The notes under the pieces were generated by a model. It saw nothing but the letters and a program-made list of their open reading frames with translations, did no database searches and was not told where the DNA came from. A stretch of DNA of 64,000 nt, taken from an uncultured delta proteobacterium (GTDB lineage Bacteria; Desulfobacterota; Desulfovibrionia; Desulfovibrionales; Desulfovibrionaceae). Location: assembly GCA_903835685.1 (NCBI GenBank), contig CAILNX010000032.1, forward strand, positions 1 to 64,000. The letters are read 5' to 3'. This document shows, piece after piece, positions 16,259-24,162 of this stretch. The position numbers and the translations under genes were made by a program. Numbering within the stretch: the first letter of the stretch is position 1; each line of letters opens with the position of its first letter.

Positions 16259-17182
16259 ATGGTCCAGAAATCCGAGAAAATTTGGTTTGACGGCAAGCTC
16301 GTGCCCTGGGACGAGGCCAATGTCCACGTCCTGACCCACACCCTGCACTACGGAGCAGGCGTGTTCGAGGGCATCCGGGCCTACCAGTGCACGGACGGCT
16401 CATCCGCCGTGTTCCGCCTGGAGGAGCACATCGAGCGCCTGCTCGATTCGGCCCACATCCTGAACTACACGGTCCCCTACACCCAGGACGAACTGGTCCA
16501 GGCCTGCGTGGACACCCTGAAGGTCAACAAGCTTCCGGCCGCGTACATCCGGCCGCTCATCTTCGTGGGCGACGGGGTCATGGGCGTGCACCCGGGCGAC
16601 AACCCCATCCGAGTGTGCATCGCCACCTGGCCCTGGGGCGCGTACCTGGGGGCCGAGGCCCTGGAAAAGGGCATCCGCATCAAGACCTCCACCTTCACCC
16701 GCCACCACGTCAACGTGATGATGACCAAGGCCAAATGCTGCGGCAATTACGTGAATTCGGTGCTGGCCAAGATGGAGGCCGTGGCCGACGGCTATCACGA
16801 GGCCCTCATGCTGGACACCCACGGGTACGTGTCCGAGGGCTCGGGCGAGAATTTCTTCGTGGTCCGCCACGGCGAGATCGAGACCCCGCCCCTGACCACG
16901 GTCCTGGGCGGCATCACCCGGGACTCCATCATGATCCTGGCCAAGGAGATGGGCCTGACCATCAAGGAGCAGTTCTTCACCCGGGACAAGGTGTACATTG
17001 CCGACGAGGCCTTTTTCACCGGCACTGCGGCCGAGATTACCCCCATCCGGGAACTGGACCGCCGCCAGATCGGCGAGGGCCACGCCGGGCCGATCACCAA
17101 GCGCTTCCAGCAGGAGTTCTTCAAGATCGTCAAGGGCGAGAACCCCAAGTACCGGCACTGGCTCCACCAATACGCCGTGTAA
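16259..17182 (+). CDS. ilvE: Branched-chain amino acid aminotransferase
   Basis: This cytoplasmic PLP enzyme transfers the amino group of glutamate to the keto acids of valine, leucine and isoleucine in the final biosynthetic step. The 307-residue length is normal for IlvE. Class IV features are [17 protein letters not shown] near the N-terminus, the catalytic Lys within [14 protein letters not shown], and [10 protein letters not shown] followed by GGITRDSI that bind the phosphate. ATG 16259 lies after AGAGGGAG. The gene is divergent from the ATP-grasp gene and is followed by an AT-rich repeat. D-amino acid aminotransferase is a less likely alternative because of the Phe-Glu-Gly-Ile-Arg motif. 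Confidence 0.92.
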   Translation: MVQKSEKIWFDGKLVPWDEANVHVLTHTLHYGAGVFEGIRAYQCTDGSSAVFRLEEHIERLLDSAHILNYTVPYTQDELVQACVDTLKVNKLPAAYIRPLIFVGDGVMGVHPGDNPIRVCIATWPWGAYLGAEALEKGIRIKTSTFTRHHVNVMMTKAKCCGNYVNSVLAKMEAVADGYHEALMLDTHGYVSEGSGENFFVVRHGEIETPPLTTVLGGITRDSIMILAKEMGLTIKEQFFTRDKVYIADEAFFTGTAAEITPIRELDRRQIGEGHAGPITKRFQQEFFKIVKGENPKYRHWLHQYAV

Positions 17183-17213
17183 CGCTGTGGTCGGGGAACA
17201 GAAGCCGGAGCGG

Positions 17214-17246
17214 ATGAAGAATAGGAATAATTATTTCTCATTCTTG
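17214..17246. repeat. AT-rich interspersed palindromic repeat, copy 1
   Basis: Bases 17214-17244 match 44303-44333 at 30 of 31 positions. The core is the palindrome AATAATTATT (17226-17235), with a GAA-rich left arm and a TTTCTCATTCTT right arm. It lies 32 bases after ilvE and about 200 bases before dnaX. Confidence 0.8.
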
Positions 17247-17365
17247 GTTCGTCTTGAAGGTCAACGGCGATTGCCGAGCGTCCGTTGGGAAGTTTCCCCG
17301 GATCGGGTAAGGCCATTCGGCCGTTAGCTCGGACAAGGCCGGTTGGGTGTCCATGAATCCAAGCG

Positions 17366-17403
17366 CCGCCCCTGGAACTCCAGGGGCGGGGCATTCCTTT
17401 TTT
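17366..17403 (+). terminator. Intrinsic terminator upstream of dnaX
   Basis: An 11-bp perfect GC-rich stem, CCGCCCCTGGA (17366-17376) with TCCAGGGGCGG (17379-17389), is followed by GGCATTCC and six T residues. It probably ends ilvE transcription. Being only 39 bases before the dnaX start, it could also act as an attenuator. Confidence 0.7.
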
Positions 17404-17441
17404 CCCTGGGTCCCAAAGCGGACCCGGCATCCGAGCAGCCC

Positions 17442-19358
17442 ATGACCAGCGCCAACCTGACCGCCAAGTACCGGCCCCAGACCTTTGCCTCGGTGGCCGG
17501 GCAGGAGTCCATCAAGGCCATCCTGTCCCGGGCCGCGCTCGAAGACAAGATCGCCCCGGCCTACCTGTTCAGCGGCACGCGCGGGGTGGGCAAGACCACC
17601 ATCGCCCGCATCTTCGCCAAGGCCGTGAACTGCCTGACCGCGCCCACGGCCGAGCCCTGCAACCAGTGCGCCCATTGCCGCCAGATCACGGCCGGTTCGG
17701 CCGTGGACGTGGTGGAGATCGACGGGGCCTCCAACCGGGGCATCGACGACGCCCGGCGCCTGAAAGAGGACATCGGGTACGCGCCGCTGGAATGCCGCTA
17801 CAAGGTGTTCATCATCGACGAGGCCCACATGCTCACCCGGGAGGCCTTCAACGCCCTCTTGAAGACCCTGGAGGAGCCCCCCCGGCACACCACCTTCATC
17901 ATGGCCACCACCGAACCGCACAAATTTCCAGCCACCATCATCAGCCGCTGCCAGCACTACGTGTTCAAGCGCCTGACCCAGCAGGGCCTGGCCTCCCATC
18001 TGGAGAACATCCTGGGCCGCGAGGGCGTGTCCTACGAGATGGGGGCCGTGAATCTTTTGGCCAAGCGCGGGGCCGGGAGCGTGCGTGACAGCATGTCGCT
18101 TCTGGGCCAGGTCTTGGCCCTGGGCGGGGCCGGGCTCACCGAGGCGGACACCCGCCAGGTCCTGGGCCTGGCCGGGCAGGACGTGTTCCTGGCCCTGGTG
18201 CAAAGCGTGCGGGACCACGACCTGGACGCCCTGTGCGGCCTGCTCAAGGACATCCTGGACCAGGGCCTGGACATCGGATTTTTCTTGAAGGAGCTGGCCG
18301 CCTGCTGGCGCAACCTGTTCCTGCTCAAGGAGTCCAAGGCCGTGTCCCTGGACCTCCTGGACCTGACCGAGGACGAGGCTGCGGCCTGGAAAGAGATCGC
18401 GGGCTCCCTGGACCTGGCCCACATCCACGCCAGCTGGCAGATGACCCTGGAAAGCCGCCAGCGGGTTTTGAAAAGCCTGGAGCCCGCCCTGGCCCTGGAG
18501 CTTCTGGTCCTGAACCTGGCCTATCTGCCCCGGCTCATCCCCTTGCACGACCTCGGACGGGGCGGGGGTGCTCCGGCTGGCGGATCGACAGGCGGAATGG
18601 GGGGCGGCAATGTGGCCGGAAATTTCGGGGGAGGCGCTCCACGGCCGCCCCAGGCCCCGCCCGGCCGCCCTGGCCCGGGCTCCTGGAGTCCGGCCGGGGG
18701 AGCGGCCCAGCCCCAGCGGACCTCTGTCCCGGCCCGGCCGACCAGCCCGGATTTGGGGCAGAATCAGGGGGCCGAATCCCCCCAGGCTTTCCATCAGGCT
18801 TCGGCCCAGCCCCCGGTCGCTCACCCGTCCCCTGCGCCTGAACCCGCCCAGGCCCGGGCCGCGACCGGCCAGGAGACCCAGGCCCCGGCGCAAGCCCCCG
18901 GCCAGCAACACGACCAACTCCTTGGCCAGCCCCAATCCCCGGCAGCCCCTGCCGACCCCGGCGCGGGCGTCGGCCCGGCTGGGCCTTCTCCCGAGGCCCC
19001 GACCTTCGAGGAGGTCTCGGCCTTCCTGAAAGGCAAGGTGGCGGCCGGGGATTGCTCCATTTCCCTGCACGGGACCACGGGCGGGTTCGAGGGCGACACC
19101 TTTGTGATCACCTGCACCAACGGCTTTCACGCCGACCGGCTGGACCAGGCCACCCTGGTGCGGACTCTGAAGGAGATGACCGGCCGGGACTTCCTGGTGG
19201 AGGTGCGCAAGCGGCCCGGGGCCGTGACCAAGACCCACGGGGAGCTGGTCCGGGAGGCCGAGGCCCACCCCCTGGTCCAGCGGCTGGTCAAGGAATTTCA
19301 GGCCCATGTGGGGGACATCGAACCCATGCGGGGCGGGGATGGCCCGGACAAGCCCTAG
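17442..19358 (+). CDS. dnaX: DNA polymerase III subunits gamma and tau
   Basis: The clamp-loader ATPase of the replisome is 638 residues long. AAA+ features are GTRGVGKTTIARI (about residue 46), a four-Cys zinc module (CLTAPTAEPCNQCAHC), DEAHML for Walker B and the sensor region TTFIMATTEPHKF. Domain III runs to about 375. A long Gly/Pro/Ala/Gln-rich linker (about 375-515) precedes a C-terminal segment that resembles a tau-type domain. I chose ATG 17442 since the family begins close to LTAKYRPQTF; the frame extends upstream through the terminator hairpin. It heads the dnaX-ybaB-recR cluster, a common arrangement. I did not find a clear slippery sequence for making gamma by frameshift. Confidence 0.93.
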   Translation: MTSANLTAKYRPQTFASVAGQESIKAILSRAALEDKIAPAYLFSGTRGVGKTTIARIFAKAVNCLTAPTAEPCNQCAHCRQITAGSAVDVVEIDGASNRGIDDARRLKEDIGYAPLECRYKVFIIDEAHMLTREAFNALLKTLEEPPRHTTFIMATTEPHKFPATIISRCQHYVFKRLTQQGLASHLENILGREGVSYEMGAVNLLAKRGAGSVRDSMSLLGQVLALGGAGLTEADTRQVLGLAGQDVFLALVQSVRDHDLDALCGLLKDILDQGLDIGFFLKELAACWRNLFLLKESKAVSLDLLDLTEDEAAAWKEIAGSLDLAHIHASWQMTLESRQRVLKSLEPALALELLVLNLAYLPRLIPLHDLGRGGGAPAGGSTGGMGGGNVAGNFGGGAPRPPQAPPGRPGPGSWSPAGGAAQPQRTSVPARPTSPDLGQNQGAESPQAFHQASAQPPVAHPSPAPEPAQARAATGQETQAPAQAPGQQHDQLLGQPQSPAAPADPGAGVGPAGPSPEAPTFEEVSAFLKGKVAAGDCSISLHGTTGGFEGDTFVITCTNGFHADRLDQATLVRTLKEMTGRDFLVEVRKRPGAVTKTHGELVREAEAHPLVQRLVKEFQAHVGDIEPMRGGDGPDKP

Positions 19359-19415
19359 GGGCCAGTCCGCGAAACACGAACCAACACGAATGAAGAATAC
19401 GGACAGGAGGATGAC

Positions 19416-19727
19416 GTGAAAGGCATGAACGACATGGTCCGCCAGGCCCAGGTGATGCACAAGAAGATGGTCAAGCTCCAGGAGGAGCTGAAAGAGAAGG
19501 TGGTCGAAGCCTCCAGCGGCGGCGGCATGGTCGTGGCCTCGGTGTCCGGGGGCATGCAGCTCAAGGCGCTGAAGATCGACCCGACCGTGCTCGAAGGCGG
19601 GGATGTGGAGATGCTTCAGGACCTGGTGGCCGCAGCCGTGAACGAGGCCTTGAAGAGGGCCAAGGAGATGAGCGAGCACGAGATGTCCCAGGTCACGGGC
19701 AACATCAAGATTCCTGGGATGTTCTGA
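19416..19727 (+). CDS. ybaB: YbaB/EbfC nucleoid-associated protein
   Basis: This small dimeric DNA-binding protein (103 residues) has the typical family layout: an N-terminal helix with VRQAQVMHKKMVKLQEEL, a Gly-rich SSGGGMVVASVSGG turn, and the LKIDPTVLEGGDVEMLQDLV strand-helix. It coats DNA and influences nucleoid structure and gene expression. The start is GTG 19416, with an AGGAGG site five bases upstream; ATG 19425 is possible but poorly spaced. It lies between dnaX and recR and shares one base with the recR start (TGATG), so translation is coupled. Confidence 0.93.
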   Translation: MKGMNDMVRQAQVMHKKMVKLQEELKEKVVEASSGGGMVVASVSGGMQLKALKIDPTVLEGGDVEMLQDLVAAAVNEALKRAKEMSEHEMSQVTGNIKIPGMF

Positions 19728-20341
19728 TGGCTGACGGGGACCGCCTGCCCGGCCCGCTCAAGGCCGTGGTGGAGGAACTGGCCCGCCTGCCGGGACTGGG
19801 GCCGAAATCCGCCCTGCGTGTGGGCCTGACCTTGCTCAAATGGCCGAGAGAGCGGTCCTCGGACCTGGGCCGCAAGATCGTGGAGCTGCGGGAGAAACTC
19901 TGCCTCTGCGAGCGTTGCGCGGGCCTGTCCGAGGCCAGCCCCTGCGATTTGTGCGACGATCCCCGGCGCGATCCGACCCAACTCTGTCTGGTCACGGAAT
20001 GGGACAGCGTCCTGGTCCTGGAGGAGAGCGGGCAGTTCAAGGGGACCTACCTGGTCCTGGGCGGGCTCTTGAACCCCCTGGACGGGGTCCAGCCCGCCAG
20101 CCTGGAGTTCGCTCGGCTGCGCGACCGCCTGGCCCAAGGCCAAGTCCAGGAACTCATCCTGGCCCTGGGCTCCACCCTGGAGGCCGAGACCACGGCCTCG
20201 TACATCAAGAACCTGCTGGCCGCCGACTTCCCGCACATCATCCTGACCCGCCTGGCCCAGGGCATCCCCCTGGGGTCGGAGGTCAAGTATATAGATAGGG
20301 AGACGCTCAAGCAGTCGCTCAAGTACCGGCAGAATCTCTAA
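19727..20341 (+). CDS. recR: Recombination mediator RecR
   Basis: RecR works with RecO (and RecF) to load RecA on gapped single-stranded DNA. The protein is 204 residues, standard length. It shows the helix-hairpin-helix LPGLGPKSALRVG near residue 21, the four-Cys zinc finger (CERCAGLSEASPCDLC), a Toprim domain with CLVTEWDSVLVLEESGQF, and the C-terminal GIPLGSEVKYIDRETL signature. Its ATG overlaps the ybaB stop. A strong bidirectional terminator follows, closing the dnaX-ybaB-recR operon. Confidence 0.95.
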   Translation: MADGDRLPGPLKAVVEELARLPGLGPKSALRVGLTLLKWPRERSSDLGRKIVELREKLCLCERCAGLSEASPCDLCDDPRRDPTQLCLVTEWDSVLVLEESGQFKGTYLVLGGLLNPLDGVQPASLEFARLRDRLAQGQVQELILALGSTLEAETTASYIKNLLAADFPHIILTRLAQGIPLGSEVKYIDRETLKQSLKYRQNL

Positions 20342-20358
20342 CGACTCTTTTCAAAAAC

Positions 20359-20391
20359 AAAAGGCGCGATCCGGAATGGACCGCGCCTTTT
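20359..20391. terminator. Bidirectional intrinsic terminator between recR and trpB2
   Basis: AAAAGGCGCG (20359-20368) pairs with CGCGCCTTTT (20382-20391) around a 13-base loop. Flanking A and T tracts allow termination on both strands, as expected between convergent genes. Confidence 0.85.
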
Positions 20392-20413
20392 CCATTTTGG
20401 ATTTCCGCCCTGT

Positions 20414-21754
20414 TCAGATCTTGGGGCAATCCTTCAAGGCCTCGTCAATAAGTTCCTGGGGCAATTCGTAGTTCTCCAGGGTGCCCTTCATGTAGGCCTC
20501 GTAGCTGGACAGGTCCAGGAGGCCGTGGCCGGAATAGGCGAAGACCACGGTCTCGTTCGGGCCAGCCTGCTTGGCCACCTCGATGGCCCCCTTGATGGCG
20601 TGGGAGGTCTCGGGCGCGGGCAGGAAGCCCTCGGTCTTCAGGAAAAGCAGGGCGGCCTCGAAGCACTCGTTCTGATAGTAGGCCCGGGGCTCTACCAGCC
20701 CGGCCTCGGCCAGGTTGCTGATGATGGGCGAGCCGCCGTGGTAGCGCAGCCCGCCTGCGTGGATGGGCGGGGGCATGAAGGACGCGCCCAGGGTGTGCAT
20801 CTTGAGCAGGGGGGTGAGCCCGGCCACGTCCCCGTGGTCGTAGCGGTACTGGCCCCGGGTCAGGCTGGGGCAGGCCTTGGGCTCCACGGCCACGAAGCGG
20901 ATGTTCTCCCCGGAAAGCTTGCGCCGCAGGAAAGGCAGGACCAGGCCGCCGAAATTGCTCCCGCCGCCCACGCAGCCCACCAGATAGTCCGGCTTCTCCC
21001 CGATCATGGCCAGCTGTTTTTCCGTCTCCTGGCCGATGATGGTCTGGTGCAACAGCACGTGGTTCAGCACCGAACCCAGGGTGTACTTGGTGTCCTCGTG
21101 GGTGGCCGCGTCCTCCACGGCCTCGGAGATGGCCAGGCCCAGGCTGCCCTTGCACCCCGGGTCCTTTTCCAGCATGGCCGCGCCGGTGCGGGTGGCTGTC
21201 GAGGGCGAGGGGAATATCTCCCCGCCGTAGGCGTTGATGAGCATGCGGCGATAGGGCTTCTGCTCGTAGCTGACCTTGACCATGTACACCGTGCATTTCA
21301 AGCCGAACATGGCGCAGGAGAAGGCCAGGGAGGTGCCCCACTGGCCCGCGCCGGTCTCGGTGGCCAGGCGTTTCACGCCCTGCATCTTGTTGTAATAGAC
21401 CTGGGGAACGGCCGTGTTGGGCTTGTGGGACCCGGCCGGAGAAACGGACTCGTCCTTGTAATAAATCTTGCACTTCACGCCCAGGGCGCGCTCCAGGCGC
21501 TCGGCCCGGATGAGCGGGGTGGGGCGGAACAGGCGGTAGATGTCCAGCACCGGCTCGGGGATGGCGATGAAGTTCTCGGCGGACACTTCCTGGGCGATGA
21601 GGGCGTCCGGGAAGATGGGGGCCAGCATGTCCGGGCTGATGGGCTGCTTGGTCTCCGGGTCCAGGGGCGGGGCCAGGGGCGTGGGCAGGTCGGGCAGGGC
21701 GTTGTACCACTGCCGGGGCATGTCTTTCTCGGGCAGAATGATTTTTTTGTCCAT
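20414..21754 (-). CDS. trpB: TrpB2-type tryptophan synthase beta chain
   Basis: The 446-residue PLP enzyme condenses indole with serine to give tryptophan. Its extended N-terminus (about 60 residues, [21 protein letters not shown]) identifies the TrpB2 class, which acts without TrpA. PLP-site features are the Lys of [11 protein letters not shown], the [12 protein letters not shown] loop and the [12 protein letters not shown] phosphate-binding stretch. TrpB2 proteins are thought to scavenge free indole. No other trp genes are adjacent. The start ATG lies at 21754 after AGGAGGA. It follows purN by 13 bases in the same direction, so the two may be cotranscribed. Confidence 0.92.
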   Translation of the reverse strand: MDKKIILPEKDMPRQWYNALPDLPTPLAPPLDPETKQPISPDMLAPIFPDALIAQEVSAENFIAIPEPVLDIYRLFRPTPLIRAERLERALGVKCKIYYKDESVSPAGSHKPNTAVPQVYYNKMQGVKRLATETGAGQWGTSLAFSCAMFGLKCTVYMVKVSYEQKPYRRMLINAYGGEIFPSPSTATRTGAAMLEKDPGCKGSLGLAISEAVEDAATHEDTKYTLGSVLNHVLLHQTIIGQETEKQLAMIGEKPDYLVGCVGGGSNFGGLVLPFLRRKLSGENIRFVAVEPKACPSLTRGQYRYDHGDVAGLTPLLKMHTLGASFMPPPIHAGGLRYHGGSPIISNLAEAGLVEPRAYYQNECFEAALLFLKTEGFLPAPETSHAIKGAIEVAKQAGPNETVVFAYSGHGLLDLSSYEAYMKGTLENYELPQELIDEALKDCPKI

Positions 21755-21767
21755 GATGTCCTCCTAA

Positions 21768-22442
21768 TTAGAATCCTTGCTCCAACGGCGGACTGACCAG
21801 ACTCCCCAGGGTCACATCAGCCAGGGGGACGCCCGTCGGGGCCAGATGGACCTTGCGGCCCTGGACCGACAGCCGTCCCTGGGCCAGCCAGTGGATGGCC
21901 TGGGGATAGATGCGGTGCTCCAGGGCCAGGATGCGGCCGGCCAGGGCGTCCCCGTCGTCTCCGGCCAGGGCCGGGACCGCAGCCTGGATGACCACTGGCC
22001 CGTGGTCCATGATCTCGTCCACGAAATGCACGGTGCAGCCCGCGATCTTCACCCCATAGTCGGCCGCGTCGCGCGCCCCGTGGGTTCCGGCGAAGCTGGG
22101 CAGGAGCGCCGGGTGGATGTTCAGGACCCGGCCGGAAAAGGCGGCCAGAAAGCCCGGGGTGAGCATGCGCATGAACCCGGCCAGGATCACGGCCTCGGCC
22201 CCGGCCTGGCGGATGGCCCGGATCATGGCCGCATCAAAGGCCTCCCGGTCGGGATAGTCCGTGTGCGGCAGGGCCAGGGCGGGGATGTCGTGCTTCCTGG
22301 CCCGCTCCAGGCCAAAGGCCTCGGGCCTGTTGGACAGGACCAGCCCGATGCGGGCGTCGAGCACCCCGGCCTCGATGCGGTCGATGATGGCTTGCAGGTT
22401 GGACCCGCTTCCGGAGACCAGCACGGCAATGGACAGGGGCAT
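21768..22442 (-). CDS. purN: Phosphoribosylglycinamide formyltransferase
   Basis: PurN transfers the formyl group of 10-formyl-tetrahydrofolate to GAR in purine synthesis. The 224-residue protein has IAVLVSGSGSNLQAIID at the N-terminus for substrate phosphate binding, the catalytic Asn-x-His in LNIHPALLPSFAGTHG, and VHFVDEIMDHGPVV with the conserved Asp. I chose ATG 22442, preceded by AGGAGA at six bases; a longer frame reaches 22487 with no site. trpB2 follows 13 bases downstream. An AT-rich repeat lies 60-85 bases upstream of the start. Confidence 0.94.
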   Translation of the reverse strand: MPLSIAVLVSGSGSNLQAIIDRIEAGVLDARIGLVLSNRPEAFGLERARKHDIPALALPHTDYPDREAFDAAMIRAIRQAGAEAVILAGFMRMLTPGFLAAFSGRVLNIHPALLPSFAGTHGARDAADYGVKIAGCTVHFVDEIMDHGPVVIQAAVPALAGDDGDALAGRILALEHRIYPQAIHWLAQGRLSVQGRKVHLAPTGVPLADVTLGSLVSPPLEQGF

Positions 22443-22495
22443 GGTTTCTCCTGGGGCGGCGCGCCCCGCGCCGTTTTCGTGCGTCACAACCCGTT

Positions 22496-22528
22496 AAAAA
22501 GAAAAGAATAATTATCTTCTTCTTCCGT
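22496..22528. repeat. AT-rich interspersed repeat, diverged copy
   Basis: Contains AGAATAATTAT (22505-22515), the same core as the copies at 17214 and 44303, followed by CTTCTTCTTCCG. It lies between the purN start and the cobA-hemD stop, both on the minus strand. Confidence 0.5.
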
Positions 22529-22565
22529 CGATGGTGAAGAGCAACATCAAGCCTCTGGCCTTGGG

Positions 22566-24080
22566 CTACCCCTGCCGAGCCTGGGTCAGGGCCTGGGCCA
22601 GGGCCGGGATGGTGTAGTCCTCGGGCTGGATGTCGGCCTCAAAACCGTAGCCGGACAGGGTCTTGGCCGTGACCGGGCCGATGCAGGCGATCTTGAGATC
22701 GCCCCGGCGTCGCCGGATCTCCTCGGGGTCCACCAGCTTGAAGAAATTGTGCACGGTGCTCGAACTGGTGAAGGTCAGGAAGTGGATGGACCCGGACTCC
22801 AGGGCCTCCAGGATTTCCGAGGGGTCCTCCTGGGCCAGGGTGGTCTCGTACACGGGCAGGATTTCCACCACCGCCCCGGCCTTGGCCAGTTCCTCGGGCA
22901 GGACCTCCCGGGCCTCGCGCGCCCTGGGGATGAGCACCCGTTTCCCGGCCACCCCGCGCTCCAAAAGGCCGTCCACAATGGACTCGGCCACGTACTTCTC
23001 GGGCACGAAGTCCGGCAGGATGCCGCGCTTCTTGAGTTCGTCGGCCGTGGCCGGGCCGATGGCCGCCACCTGGATTCCGGCCAAGGCCCGGGCGTCCAGG
23101 AACAGCTCGGCCAGCTTGTCCCAGAAGAATTTCACCCCGTTCACCGAGGTGAACACCAGCCAGTCGTAGGCCGCCAGACCCAGCACGGCCTTTTCGAGAG
23201 GCTCGTCGTCCAGCACTTGGCTCACGGCAATGGTCGGAAATTCGTACACGCACCCGCCCATGTCCCGGATGAGTTTGGACAGGTCGCTGGCCTGCTCCCG
23301 GGCCCGGGTGACCACCACGCCCCGGCCGAACAGGGGCCGTTTCTCGAACCAGGCCAGCTTTTCGGCCAGTTCGCACACCCCGCCCACGATGATGATGGAG
23401 GGCGCGGCGAACTTGCGGCGGGCGGCCTCGTCAGCCACCTTCTCCAGGGTGGAGACCATGGACTGCTGATTGCAGCGGGTGCCCCAGCGCACCAGGGCTA
23501 CCGGGGTCTCGGGGTCCATGCCCGCGCCCATGAGGCGGGAGGCGATGTCCGGCAGGTTCTTCACGCCCATGTAGAAGACCAGGGTGCTCTTGCTCTGGGC
23601 GTAGGCCACCCAGTCGTGGGAGCTTTCGTCCTTGGTGGGGTCCTCGTGGCCGGTGATGAAGGCCACGGACGGGGTGAAACGGCGGTGGGTGATGGGGATG
23701 CCCGCGTAGGCGGCGGCGGCCACTCCAGCGGTCACGCCCGGGACCACCTCGAAGGTCAGCCCGGCCTCCACCAACTCCTCGGCCTCTTCCCCGCCCCGGC
23801 CAAAGACGTAGGGGTCCCCGCCTTTCAGCCGGGCCACGACCTTGCCGCTTTTGGCCAACTCCACGATGAGCTGATTGATCTTGTCCTGGGGCAGGGTGTG
23901 GTCCCCGCCTTTCTTGCCCACGTACAGGAACTCGGCCCCGGGCTTGGCATAGGCCAGGAATTCCTTGTTGGCCAAATAGTCGTAGACCACCACGTCAGCA
24001 GTCTCCAGAATCTCTTTGCCCCGAATGGTCATGAGCCCCGGATCACCCGGACCTGCCCCGATTAAATATACATTGGCCAT
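22566..24080 (-). CDS. cobA-hemD: Fused uroporphyrinogen-III methyltransferase / uroporphyrinogen-III synthase
   Basis: This 504-residue bifunctional enzyme makes uroporphyrinogen III (HemD part) and methylates it to precorrin-2 (CobA part), feeding siroheme, cobalamin and the alternative heme route used by sulfate reducers. The CobA domain (1-245) has VYLIGAGPGDPGLMTIRG, DVVVYD and the GGDPYVFGRGGEE and GVTAGVAAAAYAGIPITHR loops. HemD (about 255-504) shows VVVTRAREQASDL, FTSVNGVKFF and LTFTSSSTVHNFF. ATG 24080 begins at the conserved ANVYLIG. The upstream valS gene is separated by a terminator. Such fusions are known in Desulfovibrio and supply siroheme for dissimilatory sulfite reductase. 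Confidence 0.95.
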   Translation of the reverse strand: MANVYLIGAGPGDPGLMTIRGKEILETADVVVYDYLANKEFLAYAKPGAEFLYVGKKGGDHTLPQDKINQLIVELAKSGKVVARLKGGDPYVFGRGGEEAEELVEAGLTFEVVPGVTAGVAAAAYAGIPITHRRFTPSVAFITGHEDPTKDESSHDWVAYAQSKSTLVFYMGVKNLPDIASRLMGAGMDPETPVALVRWGTRCNQQSMVSTLEKVADEAARRKFAAPSIIIVGGVCELAEKLAWFEKRPLFGRGVVVTRAREQASDLSKLIRDMGGCVYEFPTIAVSQVLDDEPLEKAVLGLAAYDWLVFTSVNGVKFFWDKLAELFLDARALAGIQVAAIGPATADELKKRGILPDFVPEKYVAESIVDGLLERGVAGKRVLIPRAREAREVLPEELAKAGAVVEILPVYETTLAQEDPSEILEALESGSIHFLTFTSSSTVHNFFKLVDPEEIRRRRGDLKIACIGPVTAKTLSGYGFEADIQPEDYTIPALAQALTQARQG

Positions 24081-24120
24081 AACATACTCTTTTATATAAA
24101 AAGTTTGGGAAGGGGAGCCC

Positions 24121-24153
24121 GAGGGGAGAACCCTTTTCAAAGGGTTTCCCCTC
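24121..24153 (-). terminator. Intrinsic terminator of valS
   Basis: GGGTTTCCCCTC (24142-24153) and GAGGGGAGAACCC (24121-24133) form a strong stem with one bulge around a short A/T-rich loop. On the minus strand it follows the valS stop by 10 bases; a run of T lies about 20 bases later, after CTCCCCTTCCC. Confidence 0.65.
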
Positions 24154-24162
24154 GGTCTTCTC

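Noticed and set aside
17183-17441. Possible ffs (SRP RNA) gene upstream of dnaX, a common position in bacteria
   Set aside because: The conserved GGAAGCAGCC-type core of SRP RNA is absent on both strands; only a terminator and an AT-rich repeat are present.
17238-19679. 813-codon minus-strand frame opposite dnaX and ybaB
   Set aside because: Shadow of dnaX; low-complexity Gly/Leu/His sequence without domains, while dnaX carries every expected motif.
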